Notes: generated from the letters alone by a model not told the origin. Numbered from the stretch's first letter, positions 1 to 16,100 are shown. The stretch: DNA of 64,000 nucleotides from Osedax frankpressi (GCA_964035775.1 OZ038312.1:46029786-46093785); one strand, 5' to 3'. Translations and numbers: made by a program.

Positions 1-2090
1 TTTCTATAATTTGTATACAATTCTTACTTATATTATCAATTAATATTACATATTTTCAGAAAGTGTAGATATATAATCATTCTCCAACAACCTGAAATAT
101 AATTAAACCATTTTTATATAATTTGTATACAATTCTTACTTATATTATCAATTAATATTACATATTTTCAGAAAGTGTAGATATATAATCATTCTCCAAC
201 AACCTGAAATATAATTAAACAATTTTTATATATTTTATATATAATTCTTACTTATATTATCAATTAAGATTACATATTTTCAGAAAGTGTAGATATATAA
301 TCATTCTCCAACAACCTGAAATATAATTTTAAATGTTTTCTGCAATTTATATACAATTCTTACTTATATTATCAATTAAGTTTACATATTTTCAGAAAGT
401 GTAGATATATAATCATTCTCCAGCAATCTGAAATATAATTAAACCATTTTTCTATAATTTGTATACAATTCTTACTTATATTATCAATTAAGTTTACATA
501 TTTTCGGAAAGTGTAGATTTATAATCATTCTCCAACAACCTGAAATATAATTAAACCATTTTTATATAATTTGTATACAATTCTTACTTATATTATCAAT
601 TAAGATTTCATATTTTCAGAAAGCGTAGATATATAATCATTCTCCAACAACCTGAAATATAATTAAACAATTTTTCTATATTTTATATACAATTCTTACT
701 TATATTATCAATTAAGTTTACATATTTTCAGAAAGTGTAGATATATAATCATTCTCCAACAACCTGAAATATAATTAAACCATTTTTATATAATTATTTT
801 ACAATTCTTACTTATATTATCAATTAAGATTACATATTTTCAGAAAGTGTAGATATATAATCATTCTCCAACAACCTGAAATATAATTAAACAATTTTTC
901 TATATTTTATATACAATTCTTACTTATATTATCAATTAAGATTACATATTTTCAGAAAGTGTAGATATATAATCATTCTCCAACAACCTGAAATATAATT
1001 AAACAATTTTTCTATGATTTGTATACAATTCTTAATTATATTATCAATTAAGATTACATATTTTCAGAAAGTGTAGATATATAATCATTCTCCAACAACC
1101 TGAAATATAATTAAACCATTTTTATATAATTATTTTACAATTCTTACTTATATTATCAATTAAGATTACATATTTTCAGAAAGTGTAGATATATAATCAT
1201 TCTCCAACAACCTGAAATATAATTTTAAATGTTTTCTGCAATTTATATACAATTCTTACTTATATTATCAATTAAGTTTACATATTTTCAGAAAGTGTAG
1301 ATATATAATCATTCTCCAGCAATCTGAAATATAATTAAACCATTTTTCTATAATTTGTATACAATTCTTACTTATATTATCAATTAAGTTTACATATTTT
1401 CGGAAAGTTTAGATTTATAATCATTCTCCAACAACCTGAAATATAATTAAACCATTTTTATATAATTATTTTACAATTCTTACTTATATTATCAATTAAG
1501 ATTACATATTTTCAGAAAGTGTAGATATATAATCATTCTCCAGCAACCTTAAATATAATTAAACAATTTTTATATAATTATTTTACAATTCTTACTTATA
1601 TTATCAATTAAGATTACATATTTTCAGAAAGTGTAGATATATAATCATTCTCCAACAACCTGAAATATAATTAAACAATTTTTATATATTTTATATACAA
1701 TTCTTACTTATATTATCAATTAAGTTTACATATTTTCAGAAAGTGTAGATATATAATCATTCTCCAACAACCTGAAATATAATTAAACAATTTTTCTATA
1801 ATTTGTATACAATTCTTAATTATATTATCAATTAAGATTGCATATTTTCAGAAAGTGTAGATATATAATCATTCTCCAACAACCTGAAATATAATTAAAC
1901 CATTTTTATATAATTATTTTACAATTCTTACTTATATTATCAATTAAGATTACATATTTTCAGAAAGTGTAGATATATAATCATTCTCCAACAACCTGAA
2001 ATATAATTTTAAATGTTTTCTGCAATTTATATACAATTCTTACTTATATTATCAATTAAGTTTACATATTTTCAGAAAGTGTAGATATAT
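1..2090 (+). repeat. Higher-order block A, first copy (repeats 4,591 bp away)
   Basis: This run of about 19 monomers reappears from 4592 to about 6680 in the same order with the same rare variants. Shared marks include AGATTTCATATT followed by AAGCGTAG (about 600 and 5190), CTATGATTTG (about 1013 and 5604), TTCGGAAAGTTTAG (about 1400 and 5990) and AAGATTGCAT (the G at 1840 and 6431). The offset is 4,591, which is 41 monomers less one base. The left limit is cut by the window start. The match ends near 2090, where one copy continues with CCAGCAATCTG and the other with CCAACAACCTG. Confidence 0.88.
81..192 (+). repeat. Representative satellite monomer (112 bp)
   Basis: This copy shows the monomer anatomy. 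The 87-base conserved part runs from CAATTCTTACTTATATTATC through CAGAAAGTGTAGATATATAA to CCTGAAATATAATT. The 25-base variable part lies between AATATAATT and CAATTCTTAC, here about 103-127. The conserved part carries an imperfect inverted repeat, ATATTTTCAG and CTGAAATAT, separated by 32 bases (50-59 and 92-100 in the first copy). The variable part in this class holds the perfect 10-base palindrome TTGTATACAA. No CENP-B-box-like GC-rich motif is present. Choosing TCTCC as the start is arbitrary, because a tandem repeat has no natural first base. Confidence 0.93.
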
Positions 2091-2332
2091 AATCATTCTC
2101 CAGCAATCTGAAATATAATTAAACCATTTTTCTATAATTTGTATACAATTCTTACTTATATTATCAATTAAGATTACATATTTTCAGAAAGTGTAGATAT
2201 ATAATCATTCTCCAACAACCTGAAATATAATTAAACAATTTTCTATAATTTGTCTGCAATTTTTACTTATATTATCAATTAAGATTACATATTTTCAGAA
2301 AGTGTAGATATATAATCATTCTCCAACAACCT

Positions 2333-4572
2333 GAAATATAATTTTAAATGTTTTCTGCAATTTATATACAATTCTTACTTATATTTTCAATTAAGTTTAC
2401 ATATTTTCAGAAAGTGTAGATATATAATCATTCTCCAGCAACCTTAAATATAATTAAACAATTTTTCTATAATTTGTATACAATTCTTACTTATATTATC
2501 AATTAAGATTACATATTTTCAGAAAGTGTAGATATATAATCATTATCCAATAACCTGAAATATAATTAAACCATTTTTCTATAATTTGTATACAATTCTT
2601 ACTTATATTATCAATTAAGATTACATATTTTCAGAAAGTGTAGATATATAATCATTCTCCAACAACCTGAAATATAATTAAACAATTTTTCTATAATTTG
2701 TATACAATTTTTACTTATATTATCAATTAAGATTACATATTTTCAGAAAGTGTAGATATATAATCATTCTCCAGCAACCTGAAATATAATTAAACAATTT
2801 TTATATAATTATTTTACAATTTTTACTTATATTATCAATTAAGATTACATATTTTCAGAAAGTGTAGATATATAATCATTCTCCAACAACCTGAAATATA
2901 ATTAAACAATTTTTCTATAATTTGTATACAATTCTTACTTATATTATCAATTAATATTACATATTTTCAGAAAGTGTAGATATATAATCATTCTCCAACA
3001 ACCTGAAATATAATTAAACAATTTTTCTATATTTTATATATAATTCTTACTTATATTATCAATTAAGAGTACATGTTTTCAGAAAGTGTAGATATATAAT
3101 CATTCTCCAACAACCTGAAATATAATTAAACTATTTTTCTATATTTTATATAAAATTCTTACTTATATTATCAATTAAGATTACATATTTTCAGAAAGTG
3201 TAGATATATAATCATTCTCCAACAACCTGAAATATAATTAAACAATTTTTCTATAATTTGTATACAATTTTTACTTATATTATCAATTAAGATTACATAT
3301 TTTCAGAAAGTGTAGATATATAATCATTCTCCAGCAACCTGAAATATAATTAAACCATTTTTATATAATTATTTTACAATTTTTACTTATATTATCAATT
3401 AAGATTACATATTTTCAGAAAGTGTAGATATATAATCATTCTCCAACAACCTGAAATATAATTTTAAATGTTTTCTGCAATTTATATACAATTCTTACTT
3501 ATATTTTCAATTAAGTTTACATATTTTCAGAAAGTGTAGATATATAATCATTCTCCAGCAACCTTAAATATAATTAAACAATTTTTCTATAATTTGTATA
3601 CAATTCTTACTTATATTATCAATTAAGATTACATATTTTCAGAAAGTGTAGATATATAATCATTATCCAATAACCTGAAATATAATTAAACCATTTTTCT
3701 ATAATTTGTATACAATTCTTACTTATATTATCAATTAAGATTACATATTTTCAGAAAGTGTAGATATATAATCATTCTCCAACAACCTGAAATATAATTA
3801 AACAATTTTTCTATAATTTGTATACAATTTTTACTTATATTATCAATTAAGATTACATATTTTCAGAAAGTGTAGATATATAATCATTCTCCAGCAACCT
3901 GAAATATAATTAAACAATTTTTATATAATTATTTTACAATTTTTACTTATATTATCAATTAAGATTACATATTTTCAGAAAGTGTAGATATATAATCATT
4001 CTCCAACAACCTGAAATATAATTAAACAATTTTTCTATAATTTGTATACAATTCTTACTTATATTATCAATTAATATTACATATTTTCAGAAAGTGTAGA
4101 TATATAATCATTCTCCAACAACCTGAAATATAATTAAACAATTTTTCTATATTTTATATACAATTCTTACTTATATTATCAATTAAGAGTACATGTTTTC
4201 AGAAAGTGTAGATATATAATCATTCTCCAACAACCTGAAATATAATTAAACTATTTTTCTATATTTTATATAAAATTCTTACTTATATTATCAATTAAGA
4301 TTACATATTTTCAGAAAGTGTAGATATATAATCATTCTCCAACAACCTGAAATATAATTAAACAATTTTTCTATAATTTGTATACAATTTTTACTTATAT
4401 TATCAATTAAGATTACATATTTTCAGAAAGTGTAGATATATAATCATTCTCCAGCAACCTGAAATATAATTAAACCATTTTTATATAATTATTTTACAAT
4501 TTTTACTTATATTATCAATTAAGATTACATATTTTCAGAAAGTGTAGATATATAATCATTCTCCAACAACCT
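2333..4572 (+). repeat. Tandem 10-mer higher-order repeat (2 x 1,120 bp)
   Basis: Two adjacent ten-monomer units share private variants exactly 1,120 bases apart. ATATTTTCAATTAAG occurs at 2381 and 3501, and CATTATCCAATAACC at 2541 and 3661. The rare AAGAGTACATG variant is also in both (about 3065 and 4185). Unit edges are placed where the match starts and stops, about 2333, 3453 and 4572. One small difference is TATATAATTC against TATACAATTC near 3047 and 4167. The near-identity points to a recent tandem duplication by unequal exchange. Confidence 0.9.
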
Positions 4573-4591
4573 GAAATATAATTAAACAATT

Positions 4592-6680
4592 TTTCTATAA
4601 TTTGTATACAATTCTTACTTATATTATCAATTAATATTACATATTTTCAGAAAGTGTAGATATATAATCATTCTCCAACAACCTGAAATATAATTAAACC
4701 ATTTTTATATAATTTGTATACAATTCTTACTTATATTATCAATTAATATTACATATTTTCAGAAAGTGTAGATATATAATCATTCTCCAACAACCTGAAA
4801 TATAATTAAACAATTTTTATATATTTTATATATAATTCTTACTTATATTATCAATTAAGATTACATATTTTCAGAAAGTGTAGATATATAATCATTCTCC
4901 AACAACCTGAAATATAATTTTAAATGTTTTCTGCAATTTATATACAATTCTTACTTATATTATCAATTAAGTTTACATATTTTCAGAAAGTGTAGATATA
5001 TAATCATTCTCCAGCAATCTGAAATATAATTAAACCATTTTTCTATAATTTGTATACAATTCTTACTTATATTATCAATTAAGTTTACATATTTTCGGAA
5101 AGTGTAGATTTATAATCATTCTCCAACAACCTGAAATATAATTAAACCATTTTTATATAATTTGTATACAATTCTTACTTATATTATCAATTAAGATTTC
5201 ATATTTTCAGAAAGCGTAGATATATAATCATTCTCCAACAACCTGAAATATAATTAAACAATTTTTCTATATTTTATATACAATTCTTACTTATATTATC
5301 AATTAAGTTTACATATTTTCAGAAAGTGTAGATATATAATCATTCTCCAACAACCTGAAATATAATTAAACCATTTTTATATAATTATTTTACAATTCTT
5401 ACTTATATTATCAATTAAGATTACATATTTTCAGAAAGTGTAGATATATAATCATTCTCCAACAACCTGAAATATAATTAAACAATTTTTCTATATTTTA
5501 TATACAATTCTTACTTATATTATCAATTAAGATTACATATTTTCAGAAAGTGTAGATATATAATCATTCTCCAACAACCTGAAATATAATTAAACAATTT
5601 TTCTATGATTTGTATACAATTCTTAATTATATTATCAATTAAGATTACATATTTTCAGAAAGTGTAGATATATAATCATTCTCCAACAACCTGAAATATA
5701 ATTAAACCATTTTTATATAATTATTTTACAATTCTTACTTATATTATCAATTAAGATTACATATTTTCAGAAAGTGTAGATATATAATCATTCTCCAACA
5801 ACCTGAAATATAATTTTAAATGTTTTCTGCAATTTATATATAATTCTTACTTATATTATCAATTAAGTTTACATATTTTCAGAAAGTGTAGATATATAAT
5901 CATTCTCCAGCAATCTGAAATATAATTAAACCATTTTTCTATAATTTGTATACAATTCTTACTTATATTATCAATTAAGTTTACATATTTTCGGAAAGTT
6001 TAGATTTATAATCATTCTCCAACAACCTGAAATATAATTAAACCATTTTTATATAATTATTTTACAATTCTTACTTATATTATCAATTAAGATTACATAT
6101 TTTCAGAAAGTGTAGATATATAATCATTCTCCAGCAACCTTAAATATAATTAAACAATTTTTATATAATTATTTTACAATTCTTACTTATATTATCAATT
6201 AAGATTACATATTTTCAGAAAGTGTAGATATATAATCATTCTCCAACAACCTGAAATATAATTAAACAATTTTTATATATTTTATATACAATTCTTACTT
6301 ATATTATCAATTAAGTTTACATATTTTCAGAAAGTGTAGATATATAATCATTCTCCAACAACCTGAAATATAATTAAACAATTTTTCTATAATTTGTATA
6401 CAATTCTTAATTATATTATCAATTAAGATTGCATATTTTCAGAAAGTGTAGATATATAATCATTCTCCAACAACCTGAAATATAATTAAACCATTTTTAT
6501 ATAATTATTTTACAATTCTTACTTATATTATCAATTAAGATTACATATTTTCAGAAAGTGTAGATATATAATCATTCTCCAACAACCTGAAATATAATTT
6601 TAAATGTTTTCTGCAATTTATATACAATTCTTACTTATATTATCAATTAAGTTTACATATTTTCAGAAAGTGTAGATATA
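4592..6680 (+). repeat. Higher-order block A, second copy
   Basis: This copy repeats the monomer order and rare variants of the block at the window start at an offset of 4,591. A visible difference is TATATAATTC here (about 5836) where the first copy has TATACAATTC. The right limit is near 6680, where the two copies switch to different monomer classes. The tandem 10-mer at 2333-4572 lies between the two copies. Confidence 0.87.
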
Positions 6681-9600
6681 TAATCATTCTCCAACAACCT
6701 GAAATATAATTAAACAATTTTTCTATATTTTATATACAATTCTTACTTATATTATCAATTAAGAGTACATGTTTTCAGAAAGTGTAGATATATAATCATT
6801 CTCCAACAACCTGAAATATAATTAAACTATTTTTCTATATTTTATATAAAATTCTTACTTATATTATCAATTAAGATTACATATTTTCAGAAAGTGTAGA
6901 TATATAATCATTCTCCAACAACCTGAAATATAATTAAACAATTTTTCTATAATTTTTATACAATTCTTACTTATATTATCAATTAATATTACATATTTTC
7001 AGAAAGTGTAGATATATAATCATTCTCCAACAACCTGAAATATAATTAAACAATTTTTATATATTTTATATATAATTCTTACTTATATTATCAATTAAGA
7101 TTACATATTTTAGAAAGTGTAGATATATAATCATTCTCCAACAACCTGAAATATAATTAAACAATTTTTCTATATTTTATATACAATTCTTACTTATATT
7201 ATCAATTAAGATTACATATTTTCAGAAAGTGTAGATATATAATCATTCTCCAACAACCTGAAATATAATTAAACAATTTTTCTATAATTTGTATACAATT
7301 CTTAATTATATTATCAATTAAGGTTACATATTTTCAGAAAGTGTAGATATATAATCATTCTCCAACAACCTGAAATATAATTAAACCATTTTTATATAAT
7401 TATTTTACAATTCTTACTTATATTATCAATTAAGATTACATATTTTCAGAAAGTGTAGATATATAATCATTCTCCAACAACCTGAAATATAATATTAAAT
7501 GTTTTCTGCAATTTATATACAATTCTTACTTATATTATCAATTAAGTTTACATATTTTCAGAAAGTGTAGATATATAATCATTCTCCAGCAATCTGAAAT
7601 ATAATTAAACCATTTTTCTATAATTTGTATACAATTCTTACTTATATTATCAATTAAGTTTACATATTTTCAGAAAGTGTAGATTTATAATCATTCTCCA
7701 ACAACCTGAAATATAATTAAACCATTTTTATATAATTATTTTACAATTCTTACTTATATTATCAATTAAGATTACATATTTTCAGAAAGTGTAGATATAT
7801 TATCATTCTCCAGCAACCTTAAATATAATTAAACAATTTTTATATAATTATTTTACAATTCTTACTTATATTATCAATTAATATTACATATTTTCAGAAA
7901 GTGTAGATATATAATCATTCTCCAACAACCTGTAATATAATTAAACAATTTTTATATATTTTATATACAATTCTTACTTATATTATCAATTAAGATTACT
8001 TATTTTCAGAAAGTGTAGATATATAATCATTCTCCAACAACCTGAAATATAATTAAACAATTTTTATATATTTTATATACAATTCTTACTTATATTATCA
8101 ATTAAGATTACATATTTTCAGAAAGTGTAGATATATAATCATTCTCCAACAACCTGAAATATAATTAAACAATTTTTCTATAATTTGTATACAATTCTTA
8201 CTTATATTATCAATTAAGATTACATATTTTCAGAAAGTGTAGATATATAATCATTCTCCAACAACCTGAAATATAATTAAACCATTTTTATATAATTATT
8301 TTACAATTCTTACTTATATTATCAATTAAGATTACATATTTTCAGAAAGCGTAGTTATATAATCATTCTCCAACAACCTGAAATATAATTAAACAATTTT
8401 TCTATATTTTATATACAATTCTTACTTATATTATCAATTAAGTTTACATATTTTCAGAAAGTGTAGATATATAATCATTCTCCAACAACCTGAAATATAA
8501 TTAAACCATTTTTCTATAATTTGTATACAATTCTTAATTATATTATCAATTAAGATTACATATTTTCAGAAAGTGTAGATATATAATCATTCTCCAACAA
8601 CCTGAAATATAATTAAACCATTTTTATATAATTATTTTACAATTCTTACTTATATTATCAATTAAGATTACATATTTTCAGAAAGTGTAGATATATAATC
8701 ATTCTCCAACAACCTGAAATATAATTTTAAATGTTTTCTGCAATTTATATACAATTCTTACTTATATTATCAATTAAGTTTACATATTTTCAGAAAGTGT
8801 AGATATATAATCATTCTCCAGCAATCTGAAATATAATTAAACCATTTTTCTATAATTTGTATACAATTCTTACTTATATTATCAATTAAGTTTACATATT
8901 TTCAGAAAGTGTAGATATATAATCATTCTCCAACAACCTGAAATATAATTAAACCATTTTTATATAATTATTTTACAATTCTTACTTATATTATCAATTA
9001 AGATTACATATTTTCAGAAAGTGTAGATATATAATCATTCTCCAGCAACCTTAAATATAATTAAACAATTTTTCTATAATTTGTATACAATTCTTACTTA
9101 TATTATCAATTAAGATTACATATTTTCAGAAAGTGTAGATATATAATAATTCTCCAACAACCTGAAATATAATTAAACAATTTTTCTATAATTTGTATAC
9201 AATTCTTACTTATATTATCAATTAAGATTACATATTTTCAGAAAGTGTAGATATATAATCATTCTCCAACAACCTGAAATATAATTAAACCATTTTTATA
9301 TAATTATTTTACAATTCTTACTTATATTATCAATTAATATTACATATTTTCAGAAAGTGTAGATATATAATCATTCTCCAACAACCTGAAATATAATTAA
9401 ACCATTTTTATATAATTATTTTACAATTCTTACTTATATTATCAATTAAGATTACATATTTTCAGAAAGTGTAGATATATAATCATTCTCCAGCAACCTT
9501 AAATATAATTAAACAATTTTTCTATAATTTGTATACAATTCTTACTTATATTATCAATTAAGATTACATATTTTCAGAAAGTGTAGATATATAATAATTC

Positions 9601-12600
9601 TCCAACAACCTGAAATATAATTAAACAATTTTTCTATAATTTGTATACAATTCTTACTTATATTATCAATTAAGATTACATATTTTCAGAAAGTGTAGAT
9701 ATATAATAATTCTCCAACAACCTGAAATATAATTAAACAATTTTTATATATTTTATATACAATTCTTACTTATATTATCAATTAAGATTACATATTTTCA
9801 GAAAGCGTAGATATATAATCATTCTCCAACAACCTGAAATATAATTAAACAATTTTTCTATATTTTATATACAATTCTTACTTATATTATCAGTTAAGTT
9901 TACATATTTTCAGAAAGTGTAGATATATAATCATTCTCCAACAACCTGAAATATAATTAAACAATTTTTCTATAATTTGTATACAATTCTTAATTATATT
10001 ATCAATTAAGATTACATATTTTCAGAAAGTGTAGATATATAATCATTCTCCAACAACCTGAAATATAATTAAACAATTTTTCTATATTTTATATACAATT
10101 CTTACTTATATTATCAGTTAAGCTTACATATTTTCAGAAAGTGTAGATATATAATCATTCTCCAACAACCTGAAATATAATTAAACAATTTTTCTATAAT
10201 TTGTATACAATTCTTAATTATATTATCAATTAAGATTACATATTTTCAGAAAGTGTAGATATATAATCATTCTCCAACAACCTGAAATATAATTAAACAA
10301 TTTTTCTATAATTTGTATACAATTTTTACTTATATTATCAATTAAGATTACATATTTTCAGAAAGTGTAGATATATAATCATTCTCCAGCAACCTGAAAT
10401 ATAATTAAACAATTTTTATATAATTATTTTACAATTTTTACTTATATTATCAATTAAGATTACATATTTTCAGAAAGTGTAGATATATAATCATTCTACA
10501 ACAACCTGAAATATAATTAAACAATTTTTCTATAATTTGTATACAATTCTTACTTATATTATCAATTAATATTACATATTTTCAGAAAGTGTAGATATAT
10601 AATCATTCTCCAACAACCTGAAATATAATTAAACAATTTTTCTATATTTTATATACAATTCTTACTTATATTATCAATTAAGATTACATATTTTCAGAAA
10701 GTGTAGATATATAATCATTCTCCAACAACCTGAAATATAATTAAACTATTTTTCTATATTTTATATAAAATTCTTACTTATATTATCAATTAAGATTACA
10801 TATTTTCAGAAAGTGTAGATATATAATCATTCTCCAACAACCTGAAATATAATTAAACAATTTTTCTATAATTTGTATACAATTCTTACTTATATTATCA
10901 ATTAATATTACATATTTTCAGAAAGTGTAGATATATAATCATTCTCCAACAACCTGAAATATAATTAAACCATTTTTATATAATTATTTTACAATTCTTA
11001 CTTATATTATCAATTAAGATTACATATTTTCAGAAAGTGTAGATATATAATCATTCTCCAACAACCTGAAATATAATTTTAAATGTTTTCTGCAATTTAT
11101 ATACAATTCTTACTTATATTATCAATTAAGTTTACATATTTTCAGAAAGTGTAGATATATAATCATTCTCCAGCAATCTGAAATATAATTAAACCATTTT
11201 TCTATAATTTGTATACAATTCTTACTTATATTATCAATTAAGTTTACATATTTTCGGAAAGTGTAGATTTATAATCATTCTCCAACAACCTGAAATATAA
11301 TTAAACCATTTTTATATAATTATTTTACAATTCTTACTTATATTATCAATTAAGATTACATATTTTCAGAAAGTGTAGATATATAATCATTCTCCAGCAA
11401 CCTTAAATATAATTAAACAATTTTTATATAATTATTTTACAATTCTTACTTATATTATCAATTAAGATTACATATTTTCAGAAAGTGTAGATATATAATC
11501 ATTCTCCAACAACCTGAAATATAATTAAACAATTTTTATATATTTTATATACAATCCTTACTTATATTATCAATTAAGATTACATATTTTCAGAAAGTGT
11601 AGATATATATTCATTCTCCAACAACCTGAAATATAATTAAACCATTTTTATATAATTATTTTACAATTCTTACTTATATTATCAATTAAGATTACATATT
11701 TTCAGAAAGTGTAGATATATAATCATTCTCCAGCAACCTTAAATATAATTAAACAATTTTTCTATAATTTGTATACAATTCTTACTTATATTATCAATTA
11801 AGATTACATATTTTCAGAAAGTGGAGATATATAATCATTCTCCAACAACCTGAAATATAATTAAACAATTTTTATATATTTTATATACAATTCTTACTTA
11901 TATTATCAATTAAGATTACATATTTTCAGAAAGTGTAGATATATAATCATTCTCCAACAACCTGAAATATAATTAAACAATTTTTCTATAATTTGTATAC
12001 AATTCTTACTTATATTATCAATTAAGATTACATATTTTCAGAAAGTGTAGATATATAATCATTCTCCAACAACCTGAAATATAATTAAACCATTTTTATA
12101 TAATTATTTTACAATTCTTACTTATATTATCAATTAAGATTACATATTTTCAGAAAGCGTAGATATATAATCATTCTCCAACAACCTGAAATATAATTAA
12201 ACAATTTTTCTATATTTTATATACAATTCTTACTTATATTATCAATTAAGTTTACATATTTTCAGAAAGTGTAGATATATAATCATTCTCCAACAACCTG
12301 AAATATAATTAAACAATTTTTCTATAATTTGTATACAATTCTTAATTATATTATCAATTAAGATTACATATTTTCAGAAAGTGTAGATATATAATCATTC
12401 TCCAACAACCTGAAATATAATTAAACCATTTTTATATAATTATTTTACAATTCTTACTTATATTATCAATTAAGATTACATATTTTCAGAAAGTGTAGAT
12501 ATATAATCATTCTCCAACAACCTGAAATATAATTTTAAATGTTTTCTGCAATTTATATACAATTCTTACTTATATTATCAATTAAGTTTACATATTTTCA

Positions 12601-13135
12601 GAAAGTGTAGATATATAATCATTCTCCAGCAATCTGAAATATAATTAAACCATTTTTCTATAATTTGTATACAATTCTTACTTATATTATCAATTAAGAT
12701 TACATATTTTCAGAAAGTGTAGATATATAATCATTCTCCAACAACCTGAAATATAATTAAACAATTTTCTATAATTTGTCTACAATTTTTACTTATATTA
12801 TCAATTAAGATTACATATTTTCAGAAAGTGTAGATATATAATCATTCTCCAACAACCTGAAATATAATTTTAAATGTTTTCTGCAATTTATATACAATTC
12901 TTACTTATATTATCAATTAAGTTTACATATTTTCAGAAAGTGTAGATATATAATCATTCTCCAGCAACCTTAAATATAATTAAACAATTTTTCTATAATT
13001 TGTATACAATTCTTACTTATATTATCAATTAAGATTTCATATTTTCAGAAAGTGTAGATATATAATCATTCTCCAACAACCTGTAATATAATTAAACCAT
13101 TTTTATATAATTATTTTACAATTCTTACTAATATT

Positions 13136-16100
13136 ATCAATTAAGATTACATATTTTCAGAAAGTGTAGATATATAATCATTCTCCAACCACCTGAAATA
13201 TAATTAAACAATTTTTATATATTTTATATACAATTCTTACTTATATTATCAATTAAGATTACATATTTTCAGAAAGTGTAGATATATAATCATTCTCCAA
13301 CAACCTGAAATATAATTAAACAATTTTTCTATATTTTATATACTATTCTTACTTATATTATCAATTAAGTTTACATATTTTCAGAAAGTGTAGATATATA
13401 ATCATTCTCCAACAACCTGAAATATAATTAAACAATTTTTCTATAATTTGTATACAATTCTTAATTATATTATCAATTAAGATTACATATTTTCAGAAAG
13501 TGTAGATATATAATCATTCTCCAACAACCTGAAATATAATTAAACCATTTTTATATAATTATTTTACAATTCTTACTTATATTATCAATTAAGATTACAT
13601 ATTTTCAGAAAGTGTAGATATATAATCATTCTCCAACAACCTGAAATATAATTTTAAATGTTTTCTGCAATTTATATACAATTCTTACTTATATTATCAA
13701 TTAAGTTTACATATTTTCAGAAAGTGTAGATTTATAATCATTCTCCAACAACCTGAAATATAATTAAACCATTTTTATATAATTATTTTACAATTCTTAC
13801 TTATATTATCAATTAAGATTACATATTTTCAGAAAGTGTAGATATATAATCATTCTCAAGCAACCTTAAATATAATTAAACAATTTTTATATAATTATTT
13901 TACAATTCTTACTTATATTATCAATTAAGATTACATATTTTCAGAAAGTGTAGATATATAATCATTCTCCAACAACCTGAAATATAATTAAACAATTTTT
14001 ATATATTTTATATACAATTCTTACTTATATTATCAATTAAGATTACATATTTTCAGAAAGTGTAGATATATAATCATTCTCCAACAACCTGAAATATAAT
14101 TAAACCATTTTTATATAATTATTTTACAATTTTTACTTATATTATCAATTAAGATTACATATTTTCAGAAAGTGTAGATATATAATCATTCTCCAACAAC
14201 CTGAAATATAATTAAACAATTTTTCTATATTTTATATACAATTCTTACTTATATTATCAATTAAGATTACATATTTTCAGAAAGCGTAGATATATAATCA
14301 TTCTCCAACAACCTGAAATATAATTAAACAATTTTTCTATATTTTATATACAATTCTTAATTATATTATCAATTAAGATTACATATTTTCATAAAGTGTA
14401 GATATATAATCATTCTCCAACAACCTGAAATATAATTAAACAATTTTTCTATAATTTGTATACAATTCTTACTTATATTATCAATTAAGATTTCATATTT
14501 TCAGAAAGCGTAGATATATAATCATTCTCCAACAACCTGAAATATAATTAAACAATTTTTCTATATTTTATATACAATTCTTACTTATATTATCAATTAA
14601 GTTTACATATTTTCAGAAAGTGTAGATATATAATCATTCTCCAACAACCTGAAATATAATTAAACAATTTTTCTATAATTTGTATACAATTCTTAATTAT
14701 TTTATCAATTAAGATTACATATTTTCAGAAAGTGTAGATATATAATCATTCTCCAACAACCTGAAATATAATTAAACCATTTTTATATAATTATTTTACA
14801 ATTCTTACTTATATTATCAATTAAGATTACATATTTTCAGAAAGTGTAGATATATAATCATTCTCCAACAACCTGAAATATAATTTTAAATGTTTTCTGC
14901 AATTTATATACAATTCTTACTTATATTATCAATTAAGTTTACATATTTTCAGAAAGTGTAGATATATAATCATTCTCCAGCAATCTGAAATATAATTAAA
15001 CCATTTTTCTATAATTTGTATACAATTCTTACTTATATTATCAATTAAGTTTACATATTTTCAGAAAGTGTAGATATATAATCATTCTCCAACAACCTGA
15101 AATATAATTAAACAATTTTTATATATTTTATATACAATTCTTACTTATATTATCAATTAAGATTACATATTTTCAGAAAGTGTAGATATATAATCATTCT
15201 CCAACAACCTGAAATATAATTAAACAATTTTTATATATTTTATATACAATTCTTACTTATATTATCAATTAAGATTACATATTTTCATAAAGTGTAGATA
15301 TATAATCATTCTCCAACAACCTGAAATATAATTAAACAATTTTTCTATAATTTGTATACAATTCTTACTTATATTATCAATTAAGATTTCATATTTTCAG
15401 AAAGCGTAGATATATAATCATTCTCCAACAACCTGAAATATAATTAAACAATTTTTCTATATTTTATATACAATTCTTACTTATATTATCAATTAAGTTT
15501 ACATATTTTCAGAAAGTGTAGATATATAATCATTCTCCAACAACCTGAAATATAATTAAACAATTTTTCTATAATTTGTATACAATTCTTAATTATTTTA
15601 TCAATTAAGATTACATATTTTCAGAAAGTGTAGATATATAATCATTCTCCAACAACCTGAAATATAATTAAACCATTTTTATATAATTATTTTACAATTC
15701 TTACTTATATTATCAATTAAGATTACATATTTTCAGAAAGTGTAGATATATAATCATTCTCCAACAACCTGAAATATAATTTTAAATGTTTTCTGCAATT
15801 TATATACAATTCTTACTTATATTATCAATTAAGTTTACATATTTTCAGAAAGTGTAGATATATAATCATTCTCCAGCAATCTGAAATATAATTAAACCAT
15901 TTTTCTATAATTTGTATACAATTCTTACTTATATTATCAATTAAGTTTACATATTTTCAGAAAGTGTAGATATATAATCATTCTCCAACAACCTGAAATA
16001 TAATTAAACCATTTTTATATAATTATTTTACAATTCTTACTTATATTATCAATTAAGATTACATATTTTCAGAAAGTGTAGATATATAATCATTCTCCAG

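Noticed and set aside
81-192. CENP-B box or telomeric repeat in the monomer
   Set aside because: The monomer has no CpG and no match to the CENP-B box pattern, and no TTAGG or TTAGGG tandem motif.
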